Source: Chitinophagaceae bacterium (GTDB lineage Bacteria; Bacteroidota; Bacteroidia; Chitinophagales; Chitinophagaceae). Taken from it: a DNA stretch of 37,537 bases. Where the stretch lies: positions 1-37,537 of the forward strand of contig JACCYQ010000062.1 in the NCBI GenBank assembly GCA_013696395.1, given 5' to 3'. Under the pieces are notes generated by a model. It ran no database searches. It was given only the letters and a program-made list of their open reading frames with translations, and was not told the DNA's origin. This document shows positions 1-7,489 of the stretch, piece by piece. Both the position numbers and the translations under genes were made by a program. Numbering within the stretch: the first letter of the stretch is position 1; each line of letters starts with the position of its first letter.

Positions 1-761
1 TGTGCAAAAATGGGCTTGAAATCGATAGAGCCACTACCTATTTCTGTATTTAAGTCTTTATTTACTTTATCCATATCTTTTACATGCCATAACTTAAACC
101 TGCCGGGATGCTGTTTAAATAAATCCAACGGGTTCCGCCCACCTGTTACTACCCAAAAAACATCCATTTCAAAATTTACTAATGCTGCATCGGTTTCTTT
201 CAGCATAATATCATAGCCTGTTTGTGCCTGGCCTGCAAATTGTTCGAACTCAAAAGCATGGTTATGATACGCCAGCTTCAACTTATTTTTTTTACACGTT
301 GTACCAATCTTGTTTAATTTTTCGGATGTTCTCTTGTAGCTATCAAGGTCTTTACACATTTCTTCGGGCAGTGAGGGTATTACCATGTACTTGTGCCCGA
401 GGGTTAAGGCAGCATCTATCTGTTCCTGCCCTCCATTTACCAAAGATTCAATACCATAATGACCACTCGGTGCAGTTAAATTATTGGCTTTTAGTAATGC
501 CGCAGTTGCCTTACTACTTTTGTTGAAGAACCCATTCTTGCCACCATAGCCATACATCTCTACAGTGTTGTAGCCGGCAGCAGCAATTTTTTTAAGCACT
601 GCATCTAAACCAACAACTGGTATTTCATCTCTCAACGAATATAATTGCAGACCGATTTTTGTTCTATTAAAACGGGTACTCTCTGCAAATAAATCTTTGC
701 TAAATACTGTTGCCGTTGTTAGCAATCCGGCCTGTGTTAAAAATTTTCTCCTGCTAATCAT
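1..761 (-). CDS. Tat-exported sugar phosphate isomerase/epimerase-like TIM-barrel protein (3' end outside window)
   Basis: An uninterrupted reading frame starts at the ATG at 761 and runs off the left edge, so about 253 N-terminal residues are visible and the C-terminus is missing. It begins MISRRKFLTQAG, a good match to the Tat motif SRRxFLK, followed by a short hydrophobic stretch ending near FSKDLFA, so export to the periplasm is likely. The mature part carries hallmarks of the xylose-isomerase-like TIM barrel (AP_endonuc_2 family): IGLQLYSLRDE at the first strand, YNTVEMYGYGG, YHNHAFEF (metal/substrate-side His), FEMDVFWVVTGG and LWHVKDMD. Members isomerise or epimerise sugars, and some exported ones act on 3-keto sugars. 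It lies downstream of, and on the same strand as, two GMC dehydrogenases and their small subunit, which suggests it processes their product. That role is inference; the fold call is strong. Confidence 0.85.
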   Translation of the reverse strand, partial: MISRRKFLTQAGLLTTATVFSKDLFAESTRFNRTKIGLQLYSLRDEIPVVGLDAVLKKIAAAGYNTVEMYGYGGKNGFFNKSSKATAALLKANNLTAPSGHYGIESLVNGGQEQIDAALTLGHKYMVIPSLPEEMCKDLDSYKRTSEKLNKIGTTCKKNKLKLAYHNHAFEFEQFAGQAQTGYDIMLKETDAALVNFEMDVFWVVTGGRNPLDLFKQHPGRFKLWHVKDMDKVNKDLNTEIGSGSIDFKPIFA

Positions 762-901
762 GGTAAATGTTATTTTAGATAAATAAAGATGTTGTAATAA
801 AAATAGTGAGTTTTTTTTCCAACATTTAAAAAAGCTGTTTGGGTTGATTATTTTGCCTGTCAAGATTTTTTTGGGACAGCAGTTGCGCCTTGTAGCATCA
901 T

Positions 902-932
902 CCCCGTCCGAACGGCGTTCAGCCGGGCGGGG
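902..932. repeat. GC-rich nested hairpin in the intergenic region
   Basis: Between the isomerase start and the small-subunit stop lies a GC-rich block in otherwise AT-rich DNA. CCCCGTCC (902-909) pairs with GGGCGGGG (925-932), eight pairs including one T:G. An inner hairpin GAAC-GGC-GTTC (910-920) sits inside, leaving AGCC unpaired. There is no T-run directly after it on either strand, so it is not a standard rho-independent terminator. It may be an intergenic repeat of REP type or a structured RNA processing site. No second copy was noticed in this window. The rest of 762-1031 shows no gene. Confidence 0.6.
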
Positions 933-1031
933 TTGTGTCACTCGCTTTTACAGCATACCTTTTCTGAACTTTAATTATGCAACAGGAAAACATAATAACT
1001 AAATCAACCATCTGCAAAAAGAAAATTAAAT

Positions 1032-1601
1032 TTAAGTAGCCCATGCCTTGTCCCCTTTTTTATAAGGGTAGCTTCCATCAAATTTACCAGGTACTGCTAG
1101 ATATCTTAATGCTTGTGTTGCACCTTCTTTGGAATTAAAATATCCCAGCAGTGTCAACTCTTTCATCATCCTGAAATAGTGGCTGGGTGCATCTTTTTCT
1201 TTTTTGTCCTGGAAAGATTTTTGTTCTTTATCCAACGCAGTCAACAATTCTGTACGCTGCCCGGAGGTTATTGTTACAAATGAATGGCTGTATTTCTGTT
1301 GGCTTAAATCATCCAGTTTTTCTAACCCGGCCATAAATATCTTTTGGTCTTTTTCTTCATAGCAATCCATAACCATCAAGGCCATAAAATTTCCCACCTT
1401 AGCAGCCTTTGCGCCAGGGCTTGATGTTTCAGGCAAAATGGTATCGGCTATTTCATTGAGGTATGCTACCTGGCTTTCAGTAAACATTGCGTTTACTTGT
1501 TTGTCAGACGACTTGCAACCTGTACTGGTAAAAAGGCTGCCACCCACAATGGAGCCACCCAGCAGCAGGCTGATGTTTTGAATGAGTTCTCTTCTGTTCA
1601 T
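1032..1601 (-). CDS. Gluconate 2-dehydrogenase subunit 3 family lipoprotein (small subunit of a GMC dehydrogenase)
   Basis: A 189-residue protein from the ATG at 1601. An in-frame ATG at 1616 would add MGVFI but lies inside a small palindrome, so the shorter start is preferred. The N-terminus MNRRELIQNISLLLGG combines a twin-arginine pair with a hydrophobic segment and a lipobox ending in TSTGC (Cys29), indicating a Tat-exported lipoprotein. The body resembles the Gluconate_2-dh3 family: ADTILPETSSPGAKA near 52-66, FMALMVMDCY, and a C-terminal LTLLGYFNSKEGATQALRY followed by PGKFDGSYPY. In characterised members this subunit binds a FAD-containing GMC subunit that lacks a signal peptide and carries it through the Tat pathway. 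It is encoded just downstream of two such GMC genes, neither of which has a signal peptide, so it is the likely carrier for one or both. Confidence 0.88.
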   Translation of the reverse strand: MNRRELIQNISLLLGGSIVGGSLFTSTGCKSSDKQVNAMFTESQVAYLNEIADTILPETSSPGAKAAKVGNFMALMVMDCYEEKDQKIFMAGLEKLDDLSQQKYSHSFVTITSGQRTELLTALDKEQKSFQDKKEKDAPSHYFRMMKELTLLGYFNSKEGATQALRYLAVPGKFDGSYPYKKGDKAWAT

Positions 1602-1614
1602 AATAAATACCCCC

Positions 1615-1630
1615 ATCTCCCAAAGGAGAT
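1615..1630. repeat. Short perfect inverted repeat upstream of the small-subunit gene
   Basis: ATCTCC-CAAA-GGAGAT forms a six-pair hairpin with a four-base loop, just 5' of the small-subunit start. It could be a remnant of an intergenic repeat or a local regulator of translation; it bears on start choice because the alternative ATG at 1616 falls in its stem. No T-tract follows on the minus strand. Confidence 0.4.
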
Positions 1631-1766
1631 TTTGTAGACACTGCCTGGGGAGGCTTTTACTTGTTACTAAATATCAATGATCGGATACCTTTATTCGCCA
1701 ATTACTTTTCAATCTTATTCAATAAACTACTTAGGCAAAGCAGATTTTATTTGCCCAATCATTGGT

Positions 1767-3482
1767 TTATAAATTCCCTTTCTTCAATTCACCCACCGCA
1801 AAATTTGCAGCCCTTGCTGTTAATGCCATATAAGTAAGCGATGGGTTTACACAAGAGGCAGACGTCATACAAGCACCATCTGTTACAAAAACATTCTTTG
1901 CATCCCACACCTGGTTGTTGCCATTCAACACCGAGGTTTTTGGGTCTTTGCCCATCCTTGCTGTACCCATTTCATGAATACCGTGCCCCATGTTGTGTCC
2001 GCCATCTCCACCCGATACGTTTTTTACCCCGGCATTTTCCAGCATCGCAATAGACTCTTTCAATATATCAATACGCATTTTTTTCTCATTTTCTTGCAGC
2101 TCCGCATCCATAGCTAAAATTGGCAAGCCCCATTTATCTTTTCGGGTTTTGTCTAAAGAAATTTTGTTGTCATGATTGGGTAACACTTCACCAAATCCGC
2201 CCCAACCGATGGTCCATTCGCCTGGTTCGCTTAATGCATCTTTAAAATTGGCACCAATATTCATTTCTGCTATCTCCCTGCTCCAGCCTCTTCTACTGGC
2301 ACCACCCTGGAAACCATAGCCACGAAGAAAATCTCTTTTATCGCCAAACAAATTGGCAAACCGTGGAATGTATAGACCGTTAGGCCTGCGGCCATAAACA
2401 TATTTATCTTCAAACCCTTCCACCGTGCCAGAAGCGCCAATATTGTAATGATGATCCATTACGTTATGACCAAGTTCTCCGCTACTGCTGCCCAATCCAT
2501 CAGGCCACAAATCCGTGGCAGAATTCATCAGCACCCATGCCGAGTTTAAAGCAGAAGCATTTACAAAAACAATCTTGCTAAAATATTCAACCGTCTTGTT
2601 TGTTTCTGCGTCCAGCACTTCAACGCCCTTTGCCTTTTTGGTATTCTTATCGTACAAAATTTTTGTTACAATAGAAAGGGGCCGTACGGTTAAATTACCT
2701 GTGGCTTTTGCAGCAGGTAAGGTAGAGGATTGAGTGCTAAAATACCCACCAAAAGGGCAGCCTTCCCAGCAGCGATTTCTAAACTGGCAGGCAGTTCTTC
2801 CGGGAATGGCTGCGGTTAAATTAGCAACCCTGCCAATGATTAAATGCCGCATGCCCTTGTAATATTTTTTCATCCTGGCTGCTACGTCTTTTTCAACGCA
2901 ATTTAATTCCATAGGTGGTAAAAATTTTCCATCGGGCAATTGGGGCAAACCTTCCAGTGAGCCGCTAATACCAGCAAATGTTTCTACATAGTCGTACCAT
3001 GGGGCAATATCTTTGTATCGGATGGGCCAATCAACTCCATGACCATCTTTTGCATTGGCTTCAAAATCTATCTCGCTCCAACGGTAGCTTTGCCTGCCCC
3101 AAAGTAATGATCTGCCTCCAAGGCGATAACTGCGCCACCAGGTAAAAGGTTTTATTTCTGTATAGGGAGAATCTTTCTCATTGGTCCATGCATCCATCAC
3201 GCCTTCACTTGCAGCCCATCCCCGGTGAATTACAGGATAATCTTTTTTTTGTTGTGCAGTAGTTTTGCCCCCATGTTCCATTTGCCACGGGTCTTTGTTG
3301 GCGTTTGTATAATCTTTAATGTGTTCATGATTTTCTCCCCGTTCCAGCATCAATACTTTCAATCCTTTTTCGGTTAATTCTTTTGCAGCCCATCCCCCGC
3401 TAATGCCCGAGCCAATTACAATAGCATCGTATGTATTTTGAGCTACTGCATTATTGTTGATGTAGATAGTGTCACCTGGCAT
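1767..3482 (-). CDS. GMC-family FAD-dependent dehydrogenase, catalytic subunit (copy A)
   Basis: The open frame reaches a GTG at 3509, but the ATG at 3482 is preferred because the paralogue starts close to the FAD motif. Residues below are numbered from the GTG (580 aa). The N-terminal dinucleotide fold GSGISGGW (about 33-40) is followed by GLKVLMLERGEN. The FAD-pyrophosphate region has LGGRSLLWGRQSYRW. Three cysteines, Cys241, Cys247 and Cys251 (C-x5-C-x3-C), match the spacing I recall for the 3Fe-4S ligands of the Burkholderia FAD-glucose dehydrogenase. The C-terminal catalytic region has GIHEMGTARMG (His512) and CVNPSLTYMAL (Asn555), the His/Asn pair of GMC oxidoreductases. No signal peptide is visible, consistent with co-export with the Tat-lipoprotein subunit encoded next downstream. 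The substrate is not known from sequence; sugar or glycoside oxidation, for example at C3, is inferred. Confidence 0.9.
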   Translation of the reverse strand: MPGDTIYINNNAVAQNTYDAIVIGSGISGGWAAKELTEKGLKVLMLERGENHEHIKDYTNANKDPWQMEHGGKTTAQQKKDYPVIHRGWAASEGVMDAWTNEKDSPYTEIKPFTWWRSYRLGGRSLLWGRQSYRWSEIDFEANAKDGHGVDWPIRYKDIAPWYDYVETFAGISGSLEGLPQLPDGKFLPPMELNCVEKDVAARMKKYYKGMRHLIIGRVANLTAAIPGRTACQFRNRCWEGCPFGGYFSTQSSTLPAAKATGNLTVRPLSIVTKILYDKNTKKAKGVEVLDAETNKTVEYFSKIVFVNASALNSAWVLMNSATDLWPDGLGSSSGELGHNVMDHHYNIGASGTVEGFEDKYVYGRRPNGLYIPRFANLFGDKRDFLRGYGFQGGASRRGWSREIAEMNIGANFKDALSEPGEWTIGWGGFGEVLPNHDNKISLDKTRKDKWGLPILAMDAELQENEKKMRIDILKESIAMLENAGVKNVSGGDGGHNMGHGIHEMGTARMGKDPKTSVLNGNNQVWDAKNVFVTDGACMTSASCVNPSLTYMALTARAANFAVGELKKGNL

Positions 3483-3656
3483 AATTTTTACGAATTTATT
3501 TTCGTACACATATAATAGTTAGTACAAATCAAATAACCATTTTTGAAATAGTCGTTTTAGATAAAATTATATTGAAGCGATAATAATCAACCCCAATAAT
3601 TATTTTAAATCCAAACGCAAAAAAATCACCAACAAATTCTCGCTAAAAAAAATCTA

Positions 3657-5336
3657 TCAAAGGTTCCCTTTCTTCAATTCTTCTACTGCAAAGTTTGCTG
3701 CCCTTGCCGTTAATGCCATGTAAGTTAAGGAAGGATTGACACATGCTGCAGATGTCATACAGGCACCATCAGTTACAAAAACATTCTTTGCATCCCACAC
3801 CTGGTTGTTGCCATTCAACACAGAAGTTTTTGGGTCTTTGCCCATCCTTGCTGTACCCATTTCATGAATACCACGGCCTGGCGTTCCATCGCCATCCCCG
3901 GCACCAACATTTTTCACCCCTGCAGCCTCCAGCATTTCTACTGCATCGGCCAGCATGTCTTTCCGCATTTTCAATTCGTTTTCTTTCAGCTCACAATCTA
4001 TTGCCAATACATTTAATCCCCATTTATCTTTTTTAGTTTTATCAAGCGTTACCTGGTTTTCATGATAAGGCAATATTTCACCAAAGCCGCCCATACCAAA
4101 AGTCCACTGGCCTGGCTCCGTTAAAGCCTCTTTAAATGCTGCGCCAATTTGCAATTCAGGTATTTCCCTGCTCCATCCATTTCTTCCAGAGCCGCCCTGG
4201 TAACCAAATCCACGCAGGTAGTCCCTTTTATCGCCAAACAAATTTCTGTACCGTGGCACATACATTCCATTGGGCCTTCGGCCATAAGTATATTTATCTT
4301 CAAAGCCCTCTACAACTCCACCTGCACCTACGCCAAGGTGATGGTCCATTAAATTATGGCCAAGCTCACCGCTGGAACTGCCAAGTCCACCTTCCCAGAT
4401 ATCTGTAGCAGAATTCAGTAAAATCCAGGTGCTGTTAAGCGTACTTGCATTTACGAAAACGATCTTGCTAAAATATTCATAGGTTTTATTTGTTTCAGCA
4501 TCCAGCACTTCCACCCCTTTTGCTTTTTTTGTATCCTTGTCATAAATTATTTTTGTAACGATTGACATCGGCCGCAGCGTTAGGTTACCCGTTTTTACAG
4601 CAGCAGGCAAGGTAGCAGATTGTGTACTAAAGTAAGCGCCAAAGGGGCAGCCCAGCCAGCACTTATTTCTGTACTGGCAATTGGTTCTGTTGTTATGTGG
4701 CACCGTTAAGTTTGCACTCCTGCCCATAATCATTGTCCTGGCATTGTTGTAATGCTTTTTTATTCTTGCAGCCACTTCTTTTTCAACGCAGGTCAAATCC
4801 ATTGGCGGCAAAAATTTACCATCGGGCAACTGGGGTAAGCCCTCCAGTGAGCCGCTGATGCCTGCAAATGTTTCGGCATGATCGTACCAGGGTGCAATGT
4901 CTTTATAGCGGATAGGCCAGTCCACGCCATAGCCATCTTCGGCATTGGCTTCAAAGTCAAAGTCGCTCCAGCGATAACTTTGGCGCCCCCACATGAGCGA
5001 ACGGCCACCTACATGATAACCTCTGAACCAATCAAATCTTTTTACTTCGGTGTATGGACTGTCCTTATCGCTTGCCCACCATTTGAGGTTAGTCTCGTTT
5101 AACGGATAATCTCTTTTTAAAACACCATAATCTTTTACCATCTGCTGTGTACGGCCCCCAGCATGGGGGAAATCCCAGGGGTCTTTATTAGTGTTGACAT
5201 AATCTTTTATATGCTCAATGTTTTCACCTCTTTCCAGCATGATTACTTTTAATCCCTTTTCGGTTAGTTCCTTTGCAGCCCAGCCGCCGCTGATGCCTGA
5301 ACCGACTACAATTGCATCGTAGTTATTATCTGCCAT
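3657..5336 (-). CDS. GMC-family FAD-dependent dehydrogenase, catalytic subunit (copy B)
   Basis: A 559-residue paralogue of the next gene downstream, starting at MADNNYDAIVVGSG, so the FAD-binding glycine motif begins almost at the N-terminus and there is no signal peptide. The domain order is the same: dinucleotide fold (about 6-40), VGGRSLMWGRQSYRW, the three-cysteine motif at Cys220, Cys226 and Cys230 (C-x5-C-x3-C, possible 3Fe-4S ligands), and the catalytic C-terminus with GIHEMGTARMG (His491) and CVNPSLTYMAL (Asn534). The two copies differ mostly around residues 55-105 and in the HMDHH-following loop, which could mean different substrates. The C-terminal end is nearly identical between copies. 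It lies 147 bp upstream of copy A, probably in one transcript. All key residues are present, so it should be active; the substrate is unknown. Confidence 0.9.
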   Translation of the reverse strand: MADNNYDAIVVGSGISGGWAAKELTEKGLKVIMLERGENIEHIKDYVNTNKDPWDFPHAGGRTQQMVKDYGVLKRDYPLNETNLKWWASDKDSPYTEVKRFDWFRGYHVGGRSLMWGRQSYRWSDFDFEANAEDGYGVDWPIRYKDIAPWYDHAETFAGISGSLEGLPQLPDGKFLPPMDLTCVEKEVAARIKKHYNNARTMIMGRSANLTVPHNNRTNCQYRNKCWLGCPFGAYFSTQSATLPAAVKTGNLTLRPMSIVTKIIYDKDTKKAKGVEVLDAETNKTYEYFSKIVFVNASTLNSTWILLNSATDIWEGGLGSSSGELGHNLMDHHLGVGAGGVVEGFEDKYTYGRRPNGMYVPRYRNLFGDKRDYLRGFGYQGGSGRNGWSREIPELQIGAAFKEALTEPGQWTFGMGGFGEILPYHENQVTLDKTKKDKWGLNVLAIDCELKENELKMRKDMLADAVEMLEAAGVKNVGAGDGDGTPGRGIHEMGTARMGKDPKTSVLNGNNQVWDAKNVFVTDGACMTSAACVNPSLTYMALTARAANFAVEELKKGNL

Positions 5337-5401
5337 AATTTATCTGTATTATAAATAGTTTTTATCATGTATATGTGCTTAAAATGCATAATTTTTTTAT
5401 A

Positions 5402-6085
5402 TTATTTTTTTAAATGAGTTCCGTAAAAAATTTCAGAAATACCTGCTTCTGTCAATAAGATATAATCGTCACTGCTGTTAACTAAAGCTGGAAATGCCCA
5501 ATTACTGCTGTCTGGAGCATTATGAATGATGGGAGATGCAGGCCCATAATAATTTTCATAAGCCTGTGCATGATCAGTAGGCTTTCCGTATTGCATCAGC
5601 CAGGCACTGATGAAAGATAAATTTTCATTGGCTACAGTAGTATCTTTCTTTATTGCTGGAAAATAATACCTGAATGCTGCTCCATCATTATAAGCCCTTG
5701 TAATAAACTGAATGGACTCATAATTTTTATACGTAAACGTTATTCTGGTTTGATTACACAAATTCTGATTAAGCCTTCTTTTACCAATTAGAATTGTATA
5801 TTGCTCATCAGTTTTCTGTGTAGTTACACTTGGGTATATTAGTCCGTTAGAAAAATCTGCGTCTTTAGTTTCTGTTCCCAATAAAGATTTGTTTATAACG
5901 GTATCGTTTTGTTGTTTAATAAAATAAAATATTTGCCCAGATTGATGGAGAATAGTAATATCATTATTTCCATAAGGAAAAGTTGTTATCCAGTGATTAC
6001 GAAAATTATTATTCTGTGCTATTTCGGTTACGCACAAAAGAATACCAGCAACTATTGATACATAATAAACAAGTGATTTTTTCAT
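5402..6085 (-). pseudogene. Truncated glycoside hydrolase family 97 (N-terminal domain only)
   Basis: From the ATG at 6085 (an in-frame ATG at 6100 adds five residues) there are 227 residues beginning MKKSLVYYVSIVAGILLC, a signal peptide. The rest matches the N-terminal beta-sandwich of GH97 enzymes: alternating strands and the segment FITRAYNDGAAFRYYF, close to the family's AYNDG-x-AFRY signature, and later LLTEAGISEIFYGTHL. Family members are usually about 650-700 residues, with a catalytic (beta/alpha)8 barrel and C-terminal domain. Here the frame ends at an AT-rich TAA inside the first domain, and only 65 bp remain before the GMC gene, so the catalytic part is deleted. It is most likely a non-functional remnant, in line with the decay on its upstream side. 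A secreted sandwich domain with a residual binding role cannot be excluded. Confidence 0.75.
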
Positions 6086-6464
6086 GCAACAAGCAATCAT
6101 GTTGGCAACAAAATATTGCCGTTTTTAAGACCTTCAAATATACAATAGCAAAAAGCTTAACTGTATTGTACTGTACTGTTAAGGACGAAATTTATCTGGT
6201 ATTATTTATAGTATTTGTTTTTAATCAATTTTGCATATAACATAGAGTACCAACCATTTTTTTAATATTATTTCGATAGCAGCTTAACACTATTAGCATA
6301 CATTCTTTTTATGATCAATACTCCGCCTTTAGGCAATGGCTGCCAAATAAATCCTTCCATAGCATTTGCTTTTAATTATGAAGTATGCAGAATCAACTTC
6401 AAATTAATAGAGTATACCGCCTCCGCCTTGTGAACAAACATTGCTATTCGTACTCATAGGGTAT
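6086..6464. other. Gene-free, probably decayed stretch
   Basis: No convincing gene is present. On the minus strand a short open segment reads MEGFIWQPLPKGGVLI and ends in KLLSK-stop near 6274, with an in-frame stop just upstream, so it looks like the 3' end of a lost gene, but I cannot assign it. The neighbouring truncated GH97 gene and Fic ghost support reading this as eroded DNA. Confidence 0.45.
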
Positions 6465-6928
6465 ACTTCCGCCAACAACTCCATCAACCTGTAATTGATG
6501 TAATGAGTTATTCAGTCGATTTTTTTTATAATATCAGCATCCGTAAATTTCTTTAACCAGGCGGATGCTGTTTGCCGGTGGGCTATTTTTTTCTTTACTA
6601 ATAATTCAATTTTTAAATAAGGCAACACAAACATTAACTGTAGTAAATCGTAACTGAATGAAGCGCCCAGCACTTCTTTCATTTTCTTTTCAAATTCTTC
6701 TTTCAGCAACAACATACTACTTAATTTTTTTTGTGGTAAGCTGTGCTGTTTCTATTAATGCAGTAAGGATGTACATTACCCAATCGTGCCAGTTATTTTT
6801 TCCGTAATGCCACTCAATAATTGATAGTATTTTGTTTTATATTTTACAATATAAGTACTTAAGTAAAGCACAGGTTGTAATAACAATTCCTGCTGGTGAA
6901 AAAGAAGCTTCTCTTCACCATGAGGATT
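6465..6928 (-). pseudogene. Fic-family protein remnant (C-terminal half, frameshifts and nonsense codon)
   Basis: Joining frames on the minus strand recovers the C-terminal half of a Fic-family protein. The pieces are ELLLQPVLYLSTYIVKYKTK (the family's PVLYLS segment), then YYQLLSGITEK, a shift in an A-run near 6810, NNWHDWVMYILTALIETAQL, a second shift near 6718, then FSYDLLQLMFVLPYLKIELL and HRQTASAWLKKFTDADI, the winged-helix region that follows the Fic fold. An in-frame TGA at 6512-6514 interrupts it, after which ITHYINYRLMELLAE continues in the same frame and fits the usual end of the domain. The HPFxDGNGR AMPylation motif is not found upstream, so the catalytic half is missing. Fic proteins transfer AMP to target proteins; this copy cannot. 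Only the 6512-6715 piece would appear as an open reading frame. Confidence 0.75.
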
Positions 6929-6962
6929 TAAAGTTTTTTTGGTTGACTACTACTTTTAAAAT

Positions 6963-6998
6963 GGCTCTGTAGCTCAATTGGACCACTTGACTACGGGT
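6963..6998 (+). tRNA. Partial, degenerate tRNA-Arg(ACG)-like 5' fragment (pseudo-tRNA)
   Basis: GGCTCTGTAGCTCAATTGGA followed by CCACTTGACTACGG resembles the 5' half of a bacterial tRNA: acceptor strand, D-arm GCTC-AATTGGA and an anticodon arm CTTGA-CTACGG with anticodon ACG. Bases expected between the D-loop and the D-stem 3' strand (a TAGAG-like segment) are missing. After the anticodon loop the sequence no longer matches: there is no variable loop, T-arm GGTTCGAATCC or acceptor 3' strand. It cannot be functional. Such partial tRNAs often mark old recombination or integration points. Confidence 0.5.
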
Positions 6999-7070
6999 TA
7001 AAGTTGAATTTCTGGACTGATTAATTCCATATCAGGAATTGTTAGGTAATATCATCCATTTAAAGAGTAA

Positions 7071-7217
7071 GTAAGAATTAAGTCAACGATTTTGTTTTTT
7101 GAAGATCAGACTGGTATTTCAGCGGATGATGCTTACCGTTTTTTGCAAAATAGGTGGTTGGAGAAACAGATGCAGACAAAAGGGAAGCAAAGTGATGATG
7201 ATCTGGCTAGCAATTGA
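7071..7217 (+). other. Unassigned short open frame, possible 3' end of a lost gene
   Basis: Forty-eight codons are open between an in-frame TAA (7068-7070) and TGA (7215-7217). The translation includes FFEDQTGISADDAYRFLQNR and then a charged tail KGKQSDDDLASN. There is no ATG before the Met in the middle. The composition looks like real protein (a helical, charged C-terminus) rather than noise, but I do not recognise a family. It lies among decayed genes, so it may be a residual C-terminus. Confidence 0.3.
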
Positions 7218-7262
7218 ATTTCAGCAATTTGTCTGATTGTTGTTGACTATTCTTCCAGTAAC

Positions 7263-7288
7263 AAAAAAGCCCCACATTTTTGTGAGGC
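7263..7288 (-). terminator. Rho-independent terminator of tRNA-Val
   Basis: Read on the minus strand directly after the tRNA: GCCTCACA-AAAA-TGTGGGGC, an eight-pair stem with one T:G pair, followed by TTTTTT. It starts two bases past the encoded CCA. Confidence 0.85.
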
Positions 7289-7289
7289 C

Positions 7290-7367
7290 TGGTGGGAGTT
7301 GACGGGTTCGAACCGCCGACCCTCTGCTTGTAAGGCAGATGCTCTGAACCAGCTGAGCTAAACTCCC
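7290..7367 (-). tRNA. tRNA-Val (anticodon TAC), CCA encoded
   Basis: The minus strand gives a full cloverleaf. The acceptor is GGGAGTT/AACTCCC with discriminator A and genomically encoded CCA. The D-arm is GCTC-AGCTGGTTCA-GAGC. The anticodon arm is TCTGC-CTTACAA-GCAGA, giving anticodon TAC for valine. The T-arm contains GGTTCGAACC. A matching promoter lies just upstream and a strong terminator just downstream, so it is probably a single-gene transcript. Confidence 0.95.
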
Positions 7368-7384
7368 TTTTTTTCGTTGGGGTG

Positions 7385-7413
7385 CAAAGATAAGGTTTGG
7401 ACTTATTCGCCAA
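7385..7413 (-). promoter_or_regulatory. Predicted Bacteroidota-type promoter of tRNA-Val
   Basis: On the minus strand TTG (7411-7413), 18 bases, then TATCTTTG (7385-7392), a perfect match to the Bacteroidota -33/-7 consensus TTG...TAnnTTTG. The tRNA starts 17 bases beyond the -7 box. Confidence 0.7.
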
Positions 7414-7489
7414 AATTTTTTATTAAAATATTCAGAATCAGGAAAAAAGATTATAAAATATTAAACCCTATTATATATACCCTTAGATT

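Noticed and set aside
4136-4408. Plus-strand open frames across the GMC genes
   Set aside because: They are antisense to well-supported GMC coding sequence and their translations show no domain-like features.
6512-6514. Selenocysteine readthrough of the TGA in the Fic remnant
   Set aside because: The gene also has two frameshifts and no catalytic half, so the TGA is simple decay.
7207-7413. 68-codon minus-strand open frame
   Set aside because: It runs through the tRNA-Val gene, its terminator and its promoter; the translation is that of structured RNA.
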